In this document: one piece after another, positions 5,863 to 5,899 of the stretch
Position numbering within the stretch: the stretch's first letter is position 1
How the letters are laid out: each line of letters opens with the position of its first letter
NCBI GenBank assembly: GCA_022795575.1
Contig: JAAWGY010000163.1
Coordinates: forward strand, 1 to 5,899
Direction: 5' to 3'
From: Angelakisella sp.
GTDB taxonomy: Bacteria > Bacillota > Clostridia > Oscillospirales > Ruminococcaceae
Length of the DNA stretch: 5,899 nt
Position numbers and translations under genes: made by a program
The notes under the pieces: model-generated
What the model saw: the letters and a program-made list of their open reading frames with translations, nothing else
What the model was told of the DNA's origin: nothing
Database searches by the model: none

Positions 5863-5899
5863 GTCCCAAAAACTTGAAAGCCATCAAGGCTTCCTGCGT

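Overview
The window is a high-GC stretch of a Bacillota chromosome. The likely source is a Clostridia gut lineage of the Oscillospiraceae type. This is inferred from an RqcH-family protein, a bacterial acyl-ACP thioesterase, strong AGGAGG ribosome binding sites, GC-rich codon use and the look of the intergenic repeats; no marker gene fixes the taxon.

Layout from left to right. Positions 1-335 carry no gene. They hold two copies of a short GC-rich repeat, a small GC hairpin, and a very long (24 bp) perfect terminator-like hairpin at 271-330. Positions 336-2888 (minus strand) form a two-gene operon: rqcH (ribosome-associated quality control, Ala-tailing) followed after 36 bp by an acyl-ACP thioesterase. 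It has a recognisable promoter at 2946-2974 and ends at the hairpin. About 3024-3900 is a decayed piece of what looks like an integrative conjugative element. A Pro/Gly-rich reading frame is interrupted by a stop codon, and next to it is the N-terminus of a membrane-anchored conjugation peptidase that is broken by a stop and a frameshift and then cut short. Positions 3924-4814 (minus) encode a LysR-family regulator. It is divergent from an aldo/keto reductase at 4943-5808 (plus), and compact overlapping promoters lie between them. The reductase has a one-base frameshift and lacks the usual C-terminal tail. Positions 5809-5899 hold no recognisable gene, only a weak hairpin.

How the parts relate. 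The rqcH-thioesterase unit looks intact and housekeeping. The LysR/reductase pair looks like a classic divergently arranged regulator and target, but the target is disrupted as read here, either truly or through a sequencing error. The conjugative relic between the two units is the only accessory material. I see no convincing new defence or other novel system. The points most worth a second look are the relic, the reductase frameshift, the shared promoter region and the corrected rqcH start.
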